From Burkholderia sp. Bp8992 (GTDB lineage Bacteria; Pseudomonadota; Gammaproteobacteria; Burkholderiales; Burkholderiaceae), in the NCBI RefSeq assembly GCF_003853705.1, contig NZ_QTQI01000029.1:1-64000 (forward strand): DNA of 64,000 nucleotides, read 5' to 3'. The position numbers and the translations under genes are program-made. Numbering within the stretch: position 1 is the first letter of the stretch; every line of letters starts with the position of its first letter. The notes under the pieces are model-generated. The model was not told the DNA's origin. It saw only the letters and a list, made by a program, of their open reading frames with translations, and searched no databases. Positions 28,693 to 38,231 of the stretch are shown here, in pieces.

Positions 28693-29382
28693 ATGCTGGT
28701 GCTGATTGGGGTGCCGATCGTCGTGATCGGTTTCGCGCTGCGCTTCAACGCGCTGCTGGTGGTCACGATCGCGGGGCTCGCGACGGGGCTCGCGGGCGGG
28801 CTGAATCTCGTCGACATCGTCAGTGCGTTCGGCAAGGCGTTTACCGAAAACCGCTACATGGGGCTGATCTGGCTGACGCTGCCGGTGATCGCGCTGCTCG
28901 AGCGCAACGGGCTCAAGGAGCAGGCGAGGCGGATGATCTCGCGCGTGCAGGCGGCCACCACGGGCCGCGTGCTGATGCTGTACTTCGTGCTGCGCCAGGC
29001 CACGGCCGCGCTCGGCCTCACGTCGCTCGGCGGCCACGCGCAGATGGTGCGGCCGCTGATCGCGCCGATGGCCGAAGCCGCCGCCGTCAGCCGGCACGGC
29101 GAACTGCCCGAGGCCGTGCGCCAGCAGATTCGCGCGCATGCGTCGGGCGCCGACAACGTCGCCGTGTTCTTCGGCGAGGACATCTTCATCGCGATCCAGT
29201 CGATCCTGCTGATCAAGGGCTTTCTCGAACAGAACGGGATCTCGATCGAGCCGCTGCACCTGTCGGTGTGGGCGATCCCGACCGCGATCGCCGCGCTGCT
29301 GATCCACTGCACGCGCCTCGCGCTGCTCGACCGCCGGTTGACGCGCGGCTTCGGCCTGGTGAAGCAGGAGGGCGCGCGATGA
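28693..29382 (+). CDS. DUF969 membrane protein, putative 5-oxoproline transporter subunit
   Basis: A 229-residue membrane protein with about five to six hydrophobic segments, beginning MLVLIGVPIVVIGFALRFNA. AGGAGG precedes the ATG. It overlaps the DUF979 gene by four bases (ATGA), the constant partner of this family. Comparative genomics links DUF969/DUF979 pairs to 5-oxoproline (pyroglutamate) uptake next to the PxpABC oxoprolinase genes. Here PxpABC are not adjacent; a DUF2891 gene follows instead. Confidence 0.85.
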   Translation: MLVLIGVPIVVIGFALRFNALLVVTIAGLATGLAGGLNLVDIVSAFGKAFTENRYMGLIWLTLPVIALLERNGLKEQARRMISRVQAATTGRVLMLYFVLRQATAALGLTSLGGHAQMVRPLIAPMAEAAAVSRHGELPEAVRQQIRAHASGADNVAVFFGEDIFIAIQSILLIKGFLEQNGISIEPLHLSVWAIPTAIAALLIHCTRLALLDRRLTRGFGLVKQEGAR

Positions 29383-30329
29383 TCGGCCTGGAATCGCTGT
29401 ACACGCTCGCGGGGCTGATGTTCGCCGCGTTCGCATGCTTCAACCTGACGGACCGCACGAACCCGCGCCGCGTCTTCAATTTCGCGTTCTGGGCGATCTA
29501 CGCGGCCACGTTTCTGTTCGGCGCGCTACTGCCGCACTTCGTGACGGGCTGCCTCGCGATCGCGCTGGCGGTGATCGCGGGCTCCGGCAAGCTCGGGCGC
29601 GGCAAGTCCGACGAAGCGGGCGAAGCGGCGGCCGTGCGGCGCGAGACGCTCGCGCAGCGTTTCGGCAACCGGCTGTTCCTGCCCGCGCTGCTGATTCCGC
29701 TCGTCACGTTGATCGGCACGTTCGCGCTGAAGCACGTGCCGTTCGTCGATCCGAAGAGCGTGACGCTGATTTCGCTCGTGCTCGGCACGATCGTCGCGTT
29801 CGTCGTCGCGCTCGCGATGCTGCGCGATTCGCCCGTGCATGCGTTGAAGGAAGCACGCCACACGATGGACGCGGTCGGCTGGGCCGCGATCCTGCCGCAG
29901 ATGCTCGCGGCGCTCGGCGCGCTGTTCGCGGTCGCGGGCGTCGGCGGCGTGGTGTCGGGGCTCGTGAGGGAGTGGGTGCCGATCGATTCGCCGTTCGCGG
30001 TGGTGGCGGCGTACACCGTCGGCATGGCGCTGTTCACGATGATCATGGGCAACGGCTTCGCCGCGTTTCCGGTGATGACGGCCGGCATCGGCCTGCCGCT
30101 GATCGTCCACCAGTTCCACGGCAACCCGGCGATCGTCGGCGCGATCGGGATGCTGAGCGGCTTCTGCGGTACGCTGATGACGCCGATGGCCGCGAACTTC
30201 AACATCGTGCCGGCGGCGCTGCTCGAACTGAAGGACAAGAACGGCGTGATCAAGACGCAGTGGCCGACAGCCTTGCTGCTGCTCGCCGTGAACACGCTGC
30301 TGATGTATGCGTTCGCATTCCGCTTCTGA
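29379..30329 (+). CDS. DUF979 membrane protein, putative 5-oxoproline transporter subunit
   Basis: A 316-residue membrane protein with about nine to ten hydrophobic segments. A family-typical conserved loop is GNGFAAFPVMTAGIGLPLIV near residue 230, followed by GFCGTLMTPMAANFNIVPAALLE-type sequence around residues 266-287. It is translationally coupled to DUF969 and is followed 12 bases later by DUF2891. Together the two proteins probably form one permease. Confidence 0.85.
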   Translation: MIGLESLYTLAGLMFAAFACFNLTDRTNPRRVFNFAFWAIYAATFLFGALLPHFVTGCLAIALAVIAGSGKLGRGKSDEAGEAAAVRRETLAQRFGNRLFLPALLIPLVTLIGTFALKHVPFVDPKSVTLISLVLGTIVAFVVALAMLRDSPVHALKEARHTMDAVGWAAILPQMLAALGALFAVAGVGGVVSGLVREWVPIDSPFAVVAAYTVGMALFTMIMGNGFAAFPVMTAGIGLPLIVHQFHGNPAIVGAIGMLSGFCGTLMTPMAANFNIVPAALLELKDKNGVIKTQWPTALLLLAVNTLLMYAFAFRF

Positions 30330-30341
30330 CGAGAGACGCAC

Positions 30342-31364
30342 ATGACCGACCGACTCACCCCCGAACTCGCCTCGAAATTCGCATCGCTCGCGCTCGCGCA
30401 CCTGACCCGCGAATATCCGAACAAGCTCACGCATTCGCTCGAAGGCCCGCACGACGTACAGGGCCCGCGTGCGCTGCACCCGATCTTCTACGGCAGCTAC
30501 GACTGGCACTCGTGCGTGCACGGCTACTGGCTCGTGCTGCGCGTGCTCGAACGCTACCCGGCGTTGCCGGAAGCCGAGCGCATCGTCGCGACCGTCGATG
30601 CGCACTTCACCGACGCGAACGTCGCCGGCGAGCGCGCGTATCTCGCGCTGCCGCACAACAGCGGCTTCGAGCGGCCCTACGGCTGGGCGTGGCTGCTCGC
30701 GCTTTCCGCTCAGCTCGAGCGACTCGCGCTGAAGGGTGTGCTGCCGCAGGCCGCGCGCTGGGCGAAGACGATGGCGCCGCTCACCGAGCTGTTCGTGTCG
30801 CGTTTCGAAACCTTCCTGCCGAAAGCGACCTATCCGCTGCGCGTGGGCACGCATTTCAACACTGCGTTCGCGCTGGCGCTCACGCTCGACTTCGCGCGCG
30901 ACACGCAGCGCGACGGGCTCGCGGCATTGATCGTCGATACCGCGCGGCGCTGGCACCTGAACGACGTCGCGTGCCAGGCGTGGGAGCCGTCGGGCGACGA
31001 ATTCCTGTCGCCTGCACTGATGGAAGCCGAGCTGATGCGGCGCGTGCTGCCGGCCGCCGAATTCGACGGCTGGTTCGCGCGCTTCCTGCCCGATCTCGCG
31101 CGCGGCGAGCCGGCGACGCTGTTCGAGCCGGCGACGGTCAGCGACCGCAGCGACGGCAAGATCGCGCACCTCGACGGGCTGAACCTGAGCCGCGCGTGGT
31201 GCCAGCGCGCGCTGGCCGGCGCGCTGCCGGAAGGCGACGCGCGGCGCGCGAAGCTGCTCGACGCGGCCGACCGGCATCTCGCGAGCGCGCTCGCGCACGT
31301 GGCCGGCGACTACATGGGCGAGCACTGGCTCGCGACGTTCGCGCTGCTCGCGCTGGACGCGTAG
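30342..31364 (+). CDS. DUF2891 domain-containing protein
   Basis: A 340-residue soluble protein spanning the whole DUF2891 family length. Conserved histidine/aromatic segments include FYGSYDWHSCVHGYWLVLR (about residue 48-66), LPHNSGFERPYGWAWLLAL and CQAWEPSGDEFLSP. The helical repeats resemble alpha/alpha-barrel glycoside-processing folds, but no enzyme activity is established that I know of. It is the third gene of the DUF969-DUF979 operon, so it probably acts on the imported compound. Confidence 0.85.
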   Translation: MTDRLTPELASKFASLALAHLTREYPNKLTHSLEGPHDVQGPRALHPIFYGSYDWHSCVHGYWLVLRVLERYPALPEAERIVATVDAHFTDANVAGERAYLALPHNSGFERPYGWAWLLALSAQLERLALKGVLPQAARWAKTMAPLTELFVSRFETFLPKATYPLRVGTHFNTAFALALTLDFARDTQRDGLAALIVDTARRWHLNDVACQAWEPSGDEFLSPALMEAELMRRVLPAAEFDGWFARFLPDLARGEPATLFEPATVSDRSDGKIAHLDGLNLSRAWCQRALAGALPEGDARRAKLLDAADRHLASALAHVAGDYMGEHWLATFALLALDA

Positions 31365-31479
31365 CGCGCGAAACCCCGCCGGCGGCAAGGTCTTCGGCGC
31401 GCGGCTATACTCGCCGCTCGGGCCGTTTCGCGCAGCATGCGTTGCACGAAACGGCCATCCGCCAGTTCGCCGCCTCGCC

Positions 31480-31803
31480 ATGGACAAGCTGATTTCCTAC
31501 GTTGCCGCGATCCACGGGCTCGCCGGCCCGGTGCAGATCGTGTCGCATGCTACGTCGCACGACCGCTGGACCGACGACGATGTCGAGGTCACGCGTGCCG
31601 AAACCGAATACCGCTTCGACAACGGCGCGATCGTGCGCCGCTCGGTCGAGCAGGACCGCGCACCGTCCGACCTGCTGTGCGCGGAATGCTGGATCGACTA
31701 CGACGTGCTCCACCATCCCGATGCGCAGCCGATCAGCCCGTCGCGGCTGACGTTCGACAACGCGTGCCGCGAAACCTTCTGGCTGCGCTACCACCTCGCG
31801 TGA
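31480..31803 (+). CDS. Hypothetical protein
   Basis: A 107-residue soluble protein, unrecognised. It has a beta-rich middle (VEVTRAETEYRFDNGAIVRR) and two cysteines (LLCAECWIDYD). No close ribosome site is obvious. It lies 115 bases after the DUF2891 gene and may be separately transcribed. Confidence 0.6.
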   Translation: MDKLISYVAAIHGLAGPVQIVSHATSHDRWTDDDVEVTRAETEYRFDNGAIVRRSVEQDRAPSDLLCAECWIDYDVLHHPDAQPISPSRLTFDNACRETFWLRYHLA

Positions 31804-31811
31804 ACGAGCGA

Positions 31812-31931
31812 ATGCGCACGGTCGTCCCGGCCCAAAGCGGTATGAAGGATTCGGAGCGGGGATACAAGAAAGGCATGCAGCAAGCGATGAAGTGCTTCAC
31901 GAACGTGAAGACGGATTCGCTGCCGTGGTGA
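31812..31931 (+). CDS. Possible 39-residue peptide
   Basis: A short frame (MRTVVPAQSGMKDSERGYKK at the start) begins eight bases after the preceding stop. AACGAGCGA is a weak ribosome site. Lysine/serine content differs from shadow frames here. Support is thin. Confidence 0.25.
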   Translation: MRTVVPAQSGMKDSERGYKKGMQQAMKCFTNVKTDSLPW

Positions 31932-31943
31932 GCGAAGCGGGGA

Positions 31944-31960
31944 AGGGCGTGTCACGCCCT
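31944..31960 (-). terminator. Palindrome downstream of the siderophore receptor gene
   Basis: AGGGCGTG-T-CACGCCCT is an uninterrupted palindrome 17 bases past the receptor stop codon. Stem stability suits termination, although no T-tract follows. Confidence 0.4.
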
Positions 31961-31976
31961 CCCGCCGCCCTGGGCG

Positions 31977-34202
31977 TTACTGGTAGAAGTTGAGCGTGAC
32001 CATCGCCGAACGACCCGGCGCCCACGTCGCGTAGATCGGGTACGCGCTCGCGTAATACTTCTTGTCGAACAGGTTCTGCACGTTGAGCTGCACGTCCATC
32101 GTCTTGTTCACGCGCCACGTCGCGGCCGCGTCGAAGCGTGCATAGCCGGGCGTCCACTTCCTGGTCGTCGCCGACACCGACGCGTAGGTCTGGCTCATCA
32201 CCGTCGCACCCGCGCCGAGCGTGAGCTTCGGCATCACGTCGTAGCTCGTCCACAGCGTGAAGTTGTGCTTCGGCACCATCACCATCGGCAGGCCCGATGC
32301 GCCCGGGCTGCCGGGGCCGGCGTCGGTCGTGATCGCGTTCAGGTACGAGTAGCCGCCGAACACGTGCCACTTCGGCGTCAGGTTGCCCGCGAAGCCGAAT
32401 TCGAAACCGCGCACGCGCTGCTTGCCCGCGTTGACCGTGTGACCGAGGCCGTCGCTCACGCGCGCGTTGGTCTTTTCGGTCTGGAACAGGGCCGACGTCA
32501 GCGACAGCTGATCCTGCAGCACGTCCCACTTCGCGCCGATCTCGATGTTGCGCGAGCGCTCGGGCGCGAGGTCCTGGTTCGTCGCGGTGATCTGGTCGGT
32601 GCCGCCGCCGAGGCCGCCGTTCGAGCCCGGCGGGTTCGACGACGTGCCGTACGACGCGTACAGGCTCACGTTGGTCACCGGCTTGAACACGAGGCCGAAC
32701 TGGTAGCTGAACAGGTTCGACGTGTTCGACAGGTCGGCGACGCCGGCCTGCTTGCCGGTCGTGTCGTAACGGTCGAAACGCAGCCCCGTGTTGAACTGCC
32801 AGCGCTCGGACAGTTTCACGGTGTCGAAGAGGTACGCGGATACCGTATCGGTGCGCGTGTTCGTCGTCGCACCGGGGAAGCCCTTGTCGCCGTTCAGCAC
32901 GATGTTGCCGGTCCACGCCATGTTCGGGTTCCAGCCGCCGGCAAGCGGCGTGCAGTTGCCGGCCACCGAGCACGGGCCGCCCGAGCGGATGTTGTTGCCG
33001 GCCGAATCCGACACGAGATAGCCCTCGTAGCGCGCCTGTTCATGGCTGAACTCGACCCCGGCCGTCATCGTGTGCCTCATGCCGAACAGGCTGGCGCTGC
33101 CGGTGACTTCGGTCTGGTTCGAGAAGCCGTTGAGCGCGTACTTGCCGCTCTTCGCCTGCAGGCCCAGCAGGTTCGGGTTCGATGCGAGGATCTGCGGATT
33201 CGTCGCCACGTAGTCGAGCGTCGAGCGGCCGAACATCGTCGTGTTCCTCAGCTTCCAGTCGTCGTTGATCTTGTGCTCGATGCGCACTTCGCCGGTGTCG
33301 GTCTGCCCGTAGCGGTAATCGCGCGTGTTCAGCCCGAAGAACTGCCCGCGATCGGTCGGCACCGGCGTGCCGCCCGACGCGCGGAACGGCACGCTGAAGT
33401 CCGGCATGTCGTACGAGTTCATGTGGTAGTAGCTGATCGTCACCGTGGTCGGCGTGTTCAGCCCGAACACGATCGACGGCGCGACGCCCCAGCGCTTGTT
33501 GTACACGTCGTTGCGGCCGGCCTGGTTCGCGTCGTGACCCATCACGTTCAGGCGCACGGCCGTCGTGTCGTTGATCTTGCGGTTCGCGTCGACCGTCGCG
33601 CGCTTGTAGCCGTCGGTGCCGAAGCCGATGCTGCTGTTGATGAAGTTGTCGTTCTTCGGCGTCTTCGTGACGATGTCGATGCTGCCGCCCACCGAGCCGC
33701 GGCCCGCGTAGACCGAATCGGGGCCCTTGATCACGCTGATCTGCTCGACCGCGAACGTCTCGCGGTTCTGCAGCCCCGAGTCGCGCATCCCGTCGACGAA
33801 GATCGAGTTGCGCGATTCGAAGCCGCGGATCACCGGGCGGTCGGCCGACGGGTTCGCGGCCGCGTCGCCGCCGAGGAACGTGATGCCGGGCACCGAGCGC
33901 AGCGCGTCCGCGAACGACGTGACGTTCTTTTCCTTGATCAACTGCTCGGGAATCACGGTAACCGAGCGCGGCGTGTCGAGCAGCGGCGCGGTGAACTTGT
34001 ACGACGGCGAGCGCTTCACCTGCATGTCCGACAGCGCCGACGACTGGACCTCGATCGTCGGCAGCGCCGCCGGGACGTCGGCGGCAGGGGCGGGAACGGT
34101 AGCGGGAGCGGTTGCGGCGGAAGCGAGCAGCGGCGTCAGGAAAACGGAGCAGGTCAGCGCCGACACGAGGGCGCGAGGCCTCGTCTTGAACTGGGCAGGC
34201 AT
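31977..34202 (-). CDS. TonB-dependent catecholate-type siderophore receptor
   Basis: A 741-residue outer-membrane barrel. The signal peptide is residues 1-30 (ending LLASAA). The TonB box region is near ALPTIEVQSSAL, and the plug domain runs to about residue 200 (TPRSVTVIPEQLIKEKNV, VIRGFESRNSIFVDGMRD). The barrel ends in the aromatic C terminus MVTLNFYQ. The plug style resembles Fiu/BfrA catecholate receptors. A Fur-like palindrome lies 84 bases upstream, consistent with iron control. No siderophore synthesis genes adjoin, so it probably takes up xenosiderophores. Confidence 0.9.
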   Translation of the reverse strand: MPAQFKTRPRALVSALTCSVFLTPLLASAATAPATVPAPAADVPAALPTIEVQSSALSDMQVKRSPSYKFTAPLLDTPRSVTVIPEQLIKEKNVTSFADALRSVPGITFLGGDAAANPSADRPVIRGFESRNSIFVDGMRDSGLQNRETFAVEQISVIKGPDSVYAGRGSVGGSIDIVTKTPKNDNFINSSIGFGTDGYKRATVDANRKINDTTAVRLNVMGHDANQAGRNDVYNKRWGVAPSIVFGLNTPTTVTISYYHMNSYDMPDFSVPFRASGGTPVPTDRGQFFGLNTRDYRYGQTDTGEVRIEHKINDDWKLRNTTMFGRSTLDYVATNPQILASNPNLLGLQAKSGKYALNGFSNQTEVTGSASLFGMRHTMTAGVEFSHEQARYEGYLVSDSAGNNIRSGGPCSVAGNCTPLAGGWNPNMAWTGNIVLNGDKGFPGATTNTRTDTVSAYLFDTVKLSERWQFNTGLRFDRYDTTGKQAGVADLSNTSNLFSYQFGLVFKPVTNVSLYASYGTSSNPPGSNGGLGGGTDQITATNQDLAPERSRNIEIGAKWDVLQDQLSLTSALFQTEKTNARVSDGLGHTVNAGKQRVRGFEFGFAGNLTPKWHVFGGYSYLNAITTDAGPGSPGASGLPMVMVPKHNFTLWTSYDVMPKLTLGAGATVMSQTYASVSATTRKWTPGYARFDAAATWRVNKTMDVQLNVQNLFDKKYYASAYPIYATWAPGRSAMVTLNFYQ

Positions 34203-34285
34203 ATCGGGAAGCAGCGGAGGATTCGGTGATCGGGTGCGTTTTCGCGATGCGGGCAGCACTGCCCGAAACATCGGAGAACGTCAAT

Positions 34286-34310
34286 GCAAATGCGTATGAT
34301 TCGCGTTTGC
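34286..34310. promoter_or_regulatory. Putative Fur box upstream of the siderophore receptor
   Basis: GCAAATGCG-N7-CGCGTTTGC is an inverted repeat (8 of 9 pairs) around TATGATT. It resembles Fur sites (AATGATAATCATT-like core) and sits where the receptor promoter should be, in AT-rich DNA. Assignment as Fur is by position and partial match. Confidence 0.5.
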
Positions 34311-34523
34311 GGTCGCAATTGTACGGATTGGTATTGAATATGTAAACGATTGAATGGTTTTTGTACTAATCCGGTCAGGCTTTCGTGGGCGCGATTGCCT
34401 TTGCGTCGTGTGCAACACCGCTTTCCATCGCCTGGCCGGCGCGCGGCGGCGGCGACTCGCTACACTGCCGTACCGGTTGGACGGGCCCCGGCAGTCAGGC
34501 CCCGAGCAAGGAGACAAAACACG

Positions 34524-35585
34524 ATGGACATCCAACGCGCAGCGGTCGTCACGTACCGTGGCAACGCGATCGAGAACACGCACGTCGCCCATGTGGCGGT
34601 GGTCGATGCACGCGGCAGGTTGCTGGCCCGGTTCGGCGATCCGTTCCGGATGACGCTGGCGCGGTCGGCGGCCAAGCCGGCGCAGGCGCTGTCGGTGATC
34701 GAGACGGGCGCGCCCGAGCGCTTCGGCTTCGACGATGCGGACATCGCGCTGATGTGCGCGTCGCACAGCAGCGAGGACCGCCACATCGAACGCACGCGGG
34801 CGATGCTCGCGAAGGTCGCCGCACACGAATCGGACCTGCGTTGCGGCGGCCATCCGCCGCTGTCCGATGCGGTGTACCGGTCGTGGATCAAGCGCGACTA
34901 CACGCCGACCGGCGTGTGCAGCAACTGTTCGGGCAAGCATGTGGGGATGCTGGCCGGCGCGCAGGCGATCGGCGCGGCGATCGCCGACTACCATCTGCCC
35001 GACCATCCGATGCAGGTGCGCGTGAAGCATGTGGTGGCCGATGCATGCGGGTTGCGCGACGACGAAGTCGACTGGGGCATCGACGGGTGCAACCTGCCGA
35101 CGCCGGCGTTTTCGCTGGATCGCCTCGCGCGTCTTTACGCGTCGCTGGCCGACGGTGCCGATGCGGTGGAGGCAGGCGGTGCGATCACTGATCGCGTCCG
35201 TGCACTGGCGCGCATTCATCGTGCGATGACGGCCCATCCGGAACTCGTCGCCGGCGACGGACGCTACTGCACCGTGCTGATGAACGCGTTCGACGGGCAG
35301 GTGGTCGGCAAGCTCGGCGCCGATGCGTGCTACGGGATCGGCGTGCGCGCGTCGGAACGCACGCGGCAGCTCGGTGCGGACGGCGCGCTCGGCATCTCGG
35401 TGAAGATCGAGGACGGCAATCTCGACGTGCTCTACATGGTCGTCAGCGAAGTCCTCGAGCGGCTGCAGATCGGCACGGCCGCGCAGCGCGCGCAACTGGC
35501 CGGCTTCCACCGGCCGCGGATGCTCAACACGCAGGGCGTCGAGTTCGGGCACGCCACGTTCCCGTTCGAATTGCAGGCGGCCTGA
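34524..35585 (+). CDS. L-asparaginase II family amidohydrolase
   Basis: A 353-residue enzyme of the Rhizobium etli-type asparaginase II family, converting L-asparagine to aspartate and ammonia. Family motifs are LARSAAKPAQALSVIETGA, ASHSSEDRHI, and CSNCSGKHVGML with the conserved Ser/Cys/Lys. AGGAG lies ten bases before ATG. It is adjacent to a LysR gene, AspA and AnsP, which together form an asparagine-to-fumarate route. The protein lacks a signal peptide and so is cytoplasmic. Confidence 0.88.
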   Translation: MDIQRAAVVTYRGNAIENTHVAHVAVVDARGRLLARFGDPFRMTLARSAAKPAQALSVIETGAPERFGFDDADIALMCASHSSEDRHIERTRAMLAKVAAHESDLRCGGHPPLSDAVYRSWIKRDYTPTGVCSNCSGKHVGMLAGAQAIGAAIADYHLPDHPMQVRVKHVVADACGLRDDEVDWGIDGCNLPTPAFSLDRLARLYASLADGADAVEAGGAITDRVRALARIHRAMTAHPELVAGDGRYCTVLMNAFDGQVVGKLGADACYGIGVRASERTRQLGADGALGISVKIEDGNLDVLYMVVSEVLERLQIGTAAQRAQLAGFHRPRMLNTQGVEFGHATFPFELQAA

Positions 35586-35602
35586 GCGCCATCGCCGCAC
35601 CG

Positions 35603-35631
35603 GCGCGCGGCCCGCGATCCGGGCCGCGCGC
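35603..35631. terminator. Convergent terminator hairpin
   Basis: GCGCGCGGCCC and GGGCCGCGCGC form a perfect 11-bp stem with a 7-base loop between the asparaginase gene and the LysR gene. It reaches the last base of the LysR stop codon. Confidence 0.55.
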
Positions 35632-36605
35632 TACGTGCGTGCGCCGCGGATCTTCGCGAGTTCGAGTTCCGACAGCTCGCCGATATGGGCGAGGTGCTCC
35701 GCGAGAAAATCCTTCAGCACGCGCAGCTTTGCCGAGCTGCGCCGGTTCGCCAGATATGCGATGTAGATGTAGTCGCCCGTCAGCCGGTTCTGCAGCCGGT
35801 AGCGCGGCAACACGGCTTCGAGCCGGCCGCTCGCGAGCAGGTCGCGCACCAGCCAGATCTCGAACTCCGCGATGCCGAGCCCCGCGCAGGTCGCTTCGAG
35901 CAGCAGCTCCGAATGATCGGTGACGAGATTGCCGGCCGGCAGCACGCTGTGCCGCGCGTCGCCGTTCACGAATTCCCAGCGCGGATCGCCTTCCGGGTGC
36001 ACGTAGCGCAGGCAGTTGTGGTGCTTCAGGTCGTCGGGTGACGCCGGGCGCCCGCAGCGGTCGAGATAGCCGGGCGTCGCGCACAGGATGCTGTCGTTGC
36101 GCGACAGCCGGTGGACGACCAGGTTGTCCAGGTAGTTCTCGCCTTCGTGGATGTCGAGGTCGAAGCCGCCGGCCACGAGGTCGTTGTGGTTGTCGGTGAG
36201 CCGCACGTCGAGCTGGATCGTCGGGTAGCGCGCGAGAAACGGCGGGACCAGCGGCGCGAGATGACGGCGGCCGAACGCGACCGGCGCGGTGAGCTTCAGC
36301 GGGCCGCTCGGTTGCGCATTCAGCTCGGCGACGACGCGCAGCGTGTCGTCGAGATCGGCGATCAGCGTGACCGCTCGCTCCAGGTAGATGTGACCGGCTT
36401 CGGTGAGCGTCACGCTGTGCGTCGACCGGTGCAGCAGCGCGACGCCCAGGGCCTCCTCGATTGCCGTGACCTTGCGCGCGACGGTCGACGTCGACACGTG
36501 CATCTCCTTCGCGACTGCCGAAAAACTCCCCGTTTCGACCACTCTCACGAACGCACGCATCGCGCCCAGGTGATCGACGCCGGTTTCTCTCGCGCCTTTT
36601 TTCAT
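35631..36605 (-). CDS. LysR-family regulator of the asparagine/aspartate genes
   Basis: A 324-residue LysR-type regulator. The helix-turn-helix is in residues 12-70 (MRAFVRVVETGSFSAVAKEM, VSTSTVARKVTAIEE). The start MKKGARETG is preferred over 36734, which would extend through the divergent promoter. It lies between the asparaginase and aspA genes and diverges from aspA by 142 bases, so both are likely targets. Confidence 0.87.
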   Translation of the reverse strand: MKKGARETGVDHLGAMRAFVRVVETGSFSAVAKEMHVSTSTVARKVTAIEEALGVALLHRSTHSVTLTEAGHIYLERAVTLIADLDDTLRVVAELNAQPSGPLKLTAPVAFGRRHLAPLVPPFLARYPTIQLDVRLTDNHNDLVAGGFDLDIHEGENYLDNLVVHRLSRNDSILCATPGYLDRCGRPASPDDLKHHNCLRYVHPEGDPRWEFVNGDARHSVLPAGNLVTDHSELLLEATCAGLGIAEFEIWLVRDLLASGRLEAVLPRYRLQNRLTGDYIYIAYLANRRSSAKLRVLKDFLAEHLAHIGELSELELAKIRGART

Positions 36606-36645
36606 TTTGATTCTCGCTGTTGCGTCCCACGCAAAACCGCTTTCG

Positions 36646-36674
36646 ATAATACAGAAGCAAGCTTGTTTTTGCAA
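36646..36674 (-). promoter_or_regulatory. Promoter of the asparagine-island LysR gene, with internal palindrome
   Basis: On the minus strand TTGCAA and TATTAT are 17 bases apart, a good sigma-70 match. The spacer contains the palindrome CAAGCTTG (36658-36665), a plausible LysR binding core. The expected transcript start is about 35 bases before the ATG. Confidence 0.6.
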
Positions 36675-36747
36675 AGGCATAGAATGCGAACCCGTTGCGT
36701 CGGGAAGCGGTGGACGACGGGCGGCACGAGACATTCAGGAGGGCACG

Positions 36748-38154
36748 ATGACAGAACACGGCTTCCGCGTCGAAGCGGATCTTTTAGGTAAGCGAAGTAT
36801 TCCGGCGGACGCCTATTACGGCGTCCATACGCAGCGTGCGAAAGAGAATTTCGACATCACGGGCCGCACCATTGCGTCGCTGCCGTACCTCGTGATGGCG
36901 CTCGCGGCCGTGAAGGAAGCGGCGGCCGACGCCAACTGCGAGCTCGGGCTGCTGCCGCGGCCGTATCGCGATGCGATCGCCGCCGCGTGCGTCGAGATCC
37001 GCGAAGGGCGCCTGCACGACCAGTTCGTCGTCGACATCATCCAGGGCGGCGCCGGCACGTCGACCAACATGAACGCGAACGAGGTGATCTGCAACCGCGC
37101 ACTCGAGATCATGGGGCATGCGCGCGGGCAGTACGAATACCTGCACCCGAACGAGCACGTCAATCTCGCGCAGAGCACCAACGACGTCTATCCGACCGCG
37201 ATCCGCGTCGCGACGTGCTTCGCGGTCGAGCACCTGCTCGAAGCGATGGCGCGGCTGCGCGATGCATTCGCCGAACGGGCCGACGCGTTCGCCGGCCTGC
37301 TGAAGCTCGGCCGCACGCAGTTGCAGGACGCGGTGCCGATGACGCTCGGCCAGGAATTCTCGACCTACGCGGTGATGCTGACGGAAGACATTGCGCGGCT
37401 TCAGGAAGCCGGCTGGCTGATTCGCGAGATCAATCTCGGGGCGACCGCGATCGGCACGGGGATCACCGCGCATCCGGAGTACGCGGAGAAGGCGCTGGCC
37501 GCGCTGCGGCGCATCACCGGGCTCGACCTGAGCACCGCGCCGAACCTGATCGAGGCGACGCAGGATTGCGGCGCGTTCGTGCAGGTGTCGGGCGTGCTCA
37601 AGCGGATCGCCGTCAAGCTGTCGAAGATCTGCAACGACCTGCGGCTGCTGTCGAGCGGCCCGCGCGCCGGGTTCGGCGAGATCAACCTGCCGCCCGTGCA
37701 GGCCGGCTCGTCGATCATGCCCGGCAAGGTGAATCCGGTGATTCCTGAAGTCGTCAACCAGGTCGCGTTCGAGGTGTTCGGCAACGACCTGACCGTGACC
37801 TTCGCGGCCGAGGCCGGCCAGCTTCAGCTCAACGCGTTCGAGCCGGTGATCGCCAGCGCGCTGTTCCGCAGCTTCAGCCACCTGACGGCCGCCTGCACGA
37901 CGCTTGCGCAGCGCTGCGTGAGCGGCATCACCGCGAATCCCGAGCGGCTGCGCGAAACGATGGAGCGCTCGGTTGCGCTCGCCACCGCATTGAATCCGTA
38001 CATCGGCTACAAGCGTGCGACCGACGTCGCCGCCGAAGCGCACGCAACCGGCAAGTCGATCCGCGAGGTCGTGCTGGAACGCGAACTGATGACCGCCGCG
38101 CAACTCGACGAAGCGCTGCAGCCCGAAGCGCTGATCCGCCCGCGCGTGTTCTGA
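36748..38154 (+). CDS. aspA: Aspartate ammonia-lyase
   Basis: A 468-residue fumarase/aspartase-superfamily enzyme releasing ammonia from L-aspartate to give fumarate. The signature [12 protein letters not shown] with the catalytic Ser is at about residues 315-326. [18 protein letters not shown] and [17 protein letters not shown] are typical of AspA. AGGAGG lies about 8 bases before the ATG. The permease gene follows by 77 bases. Aspartase rather than fumarase fits both sequence and neighbours. Confidence 0.93.
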   Translation: MTEHGFRVEADLLGKRSIPADAYYGVHTQRAKENFDITGRTIASLPYLVMALAAVKEAAADANCELGLLPRPYRDAIAAACVEIREGRLHDQFVVDIIQGGAGTSTNMNANEVICNRALEIMGHARGQYEYLHPNEHVNLAQSTNDVYPTAIRVATCFAVEHLLEAMARLRDAFAERADAFAGLLKLGRTQLQDAVPMTLGQEFSTYAVMLTEDIARLQEAGWLIREINLGATAIGTGITAHPEYAEKALAALRRITGLDLSTAPNLIEATQDCGAFVQVSGVLKRIAVKLSKICNDLRLLSSGPRAGFGEINLPPVQAGSSIMPGKVNPVIPEVVNQVAFEVFGNDLTVTFAAEAGQLQLNAFEPVIASALFRSFSHLTAACTTLAQRCVSGITANPERLRETMERSVALATALNPYIGYKRATDVAAEAHATGKSIREVVLERELMTAAQLDEALQPEALIRPRVF

Positions 38155-38231
38155 CACCGGCCGCGCTCGCGGCCGTACCGAAAGCGCCCCCCAGCGGGGC
38201 GCGACATATCGACAAACAACGGAGACTCACG

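Noticed and set aside
29526-31487. 653-residue minus-strand frame opposite DUF979 and DUF2891
   Set aside because: Antisense shadow of two recognised families; no ribosome site or domain.
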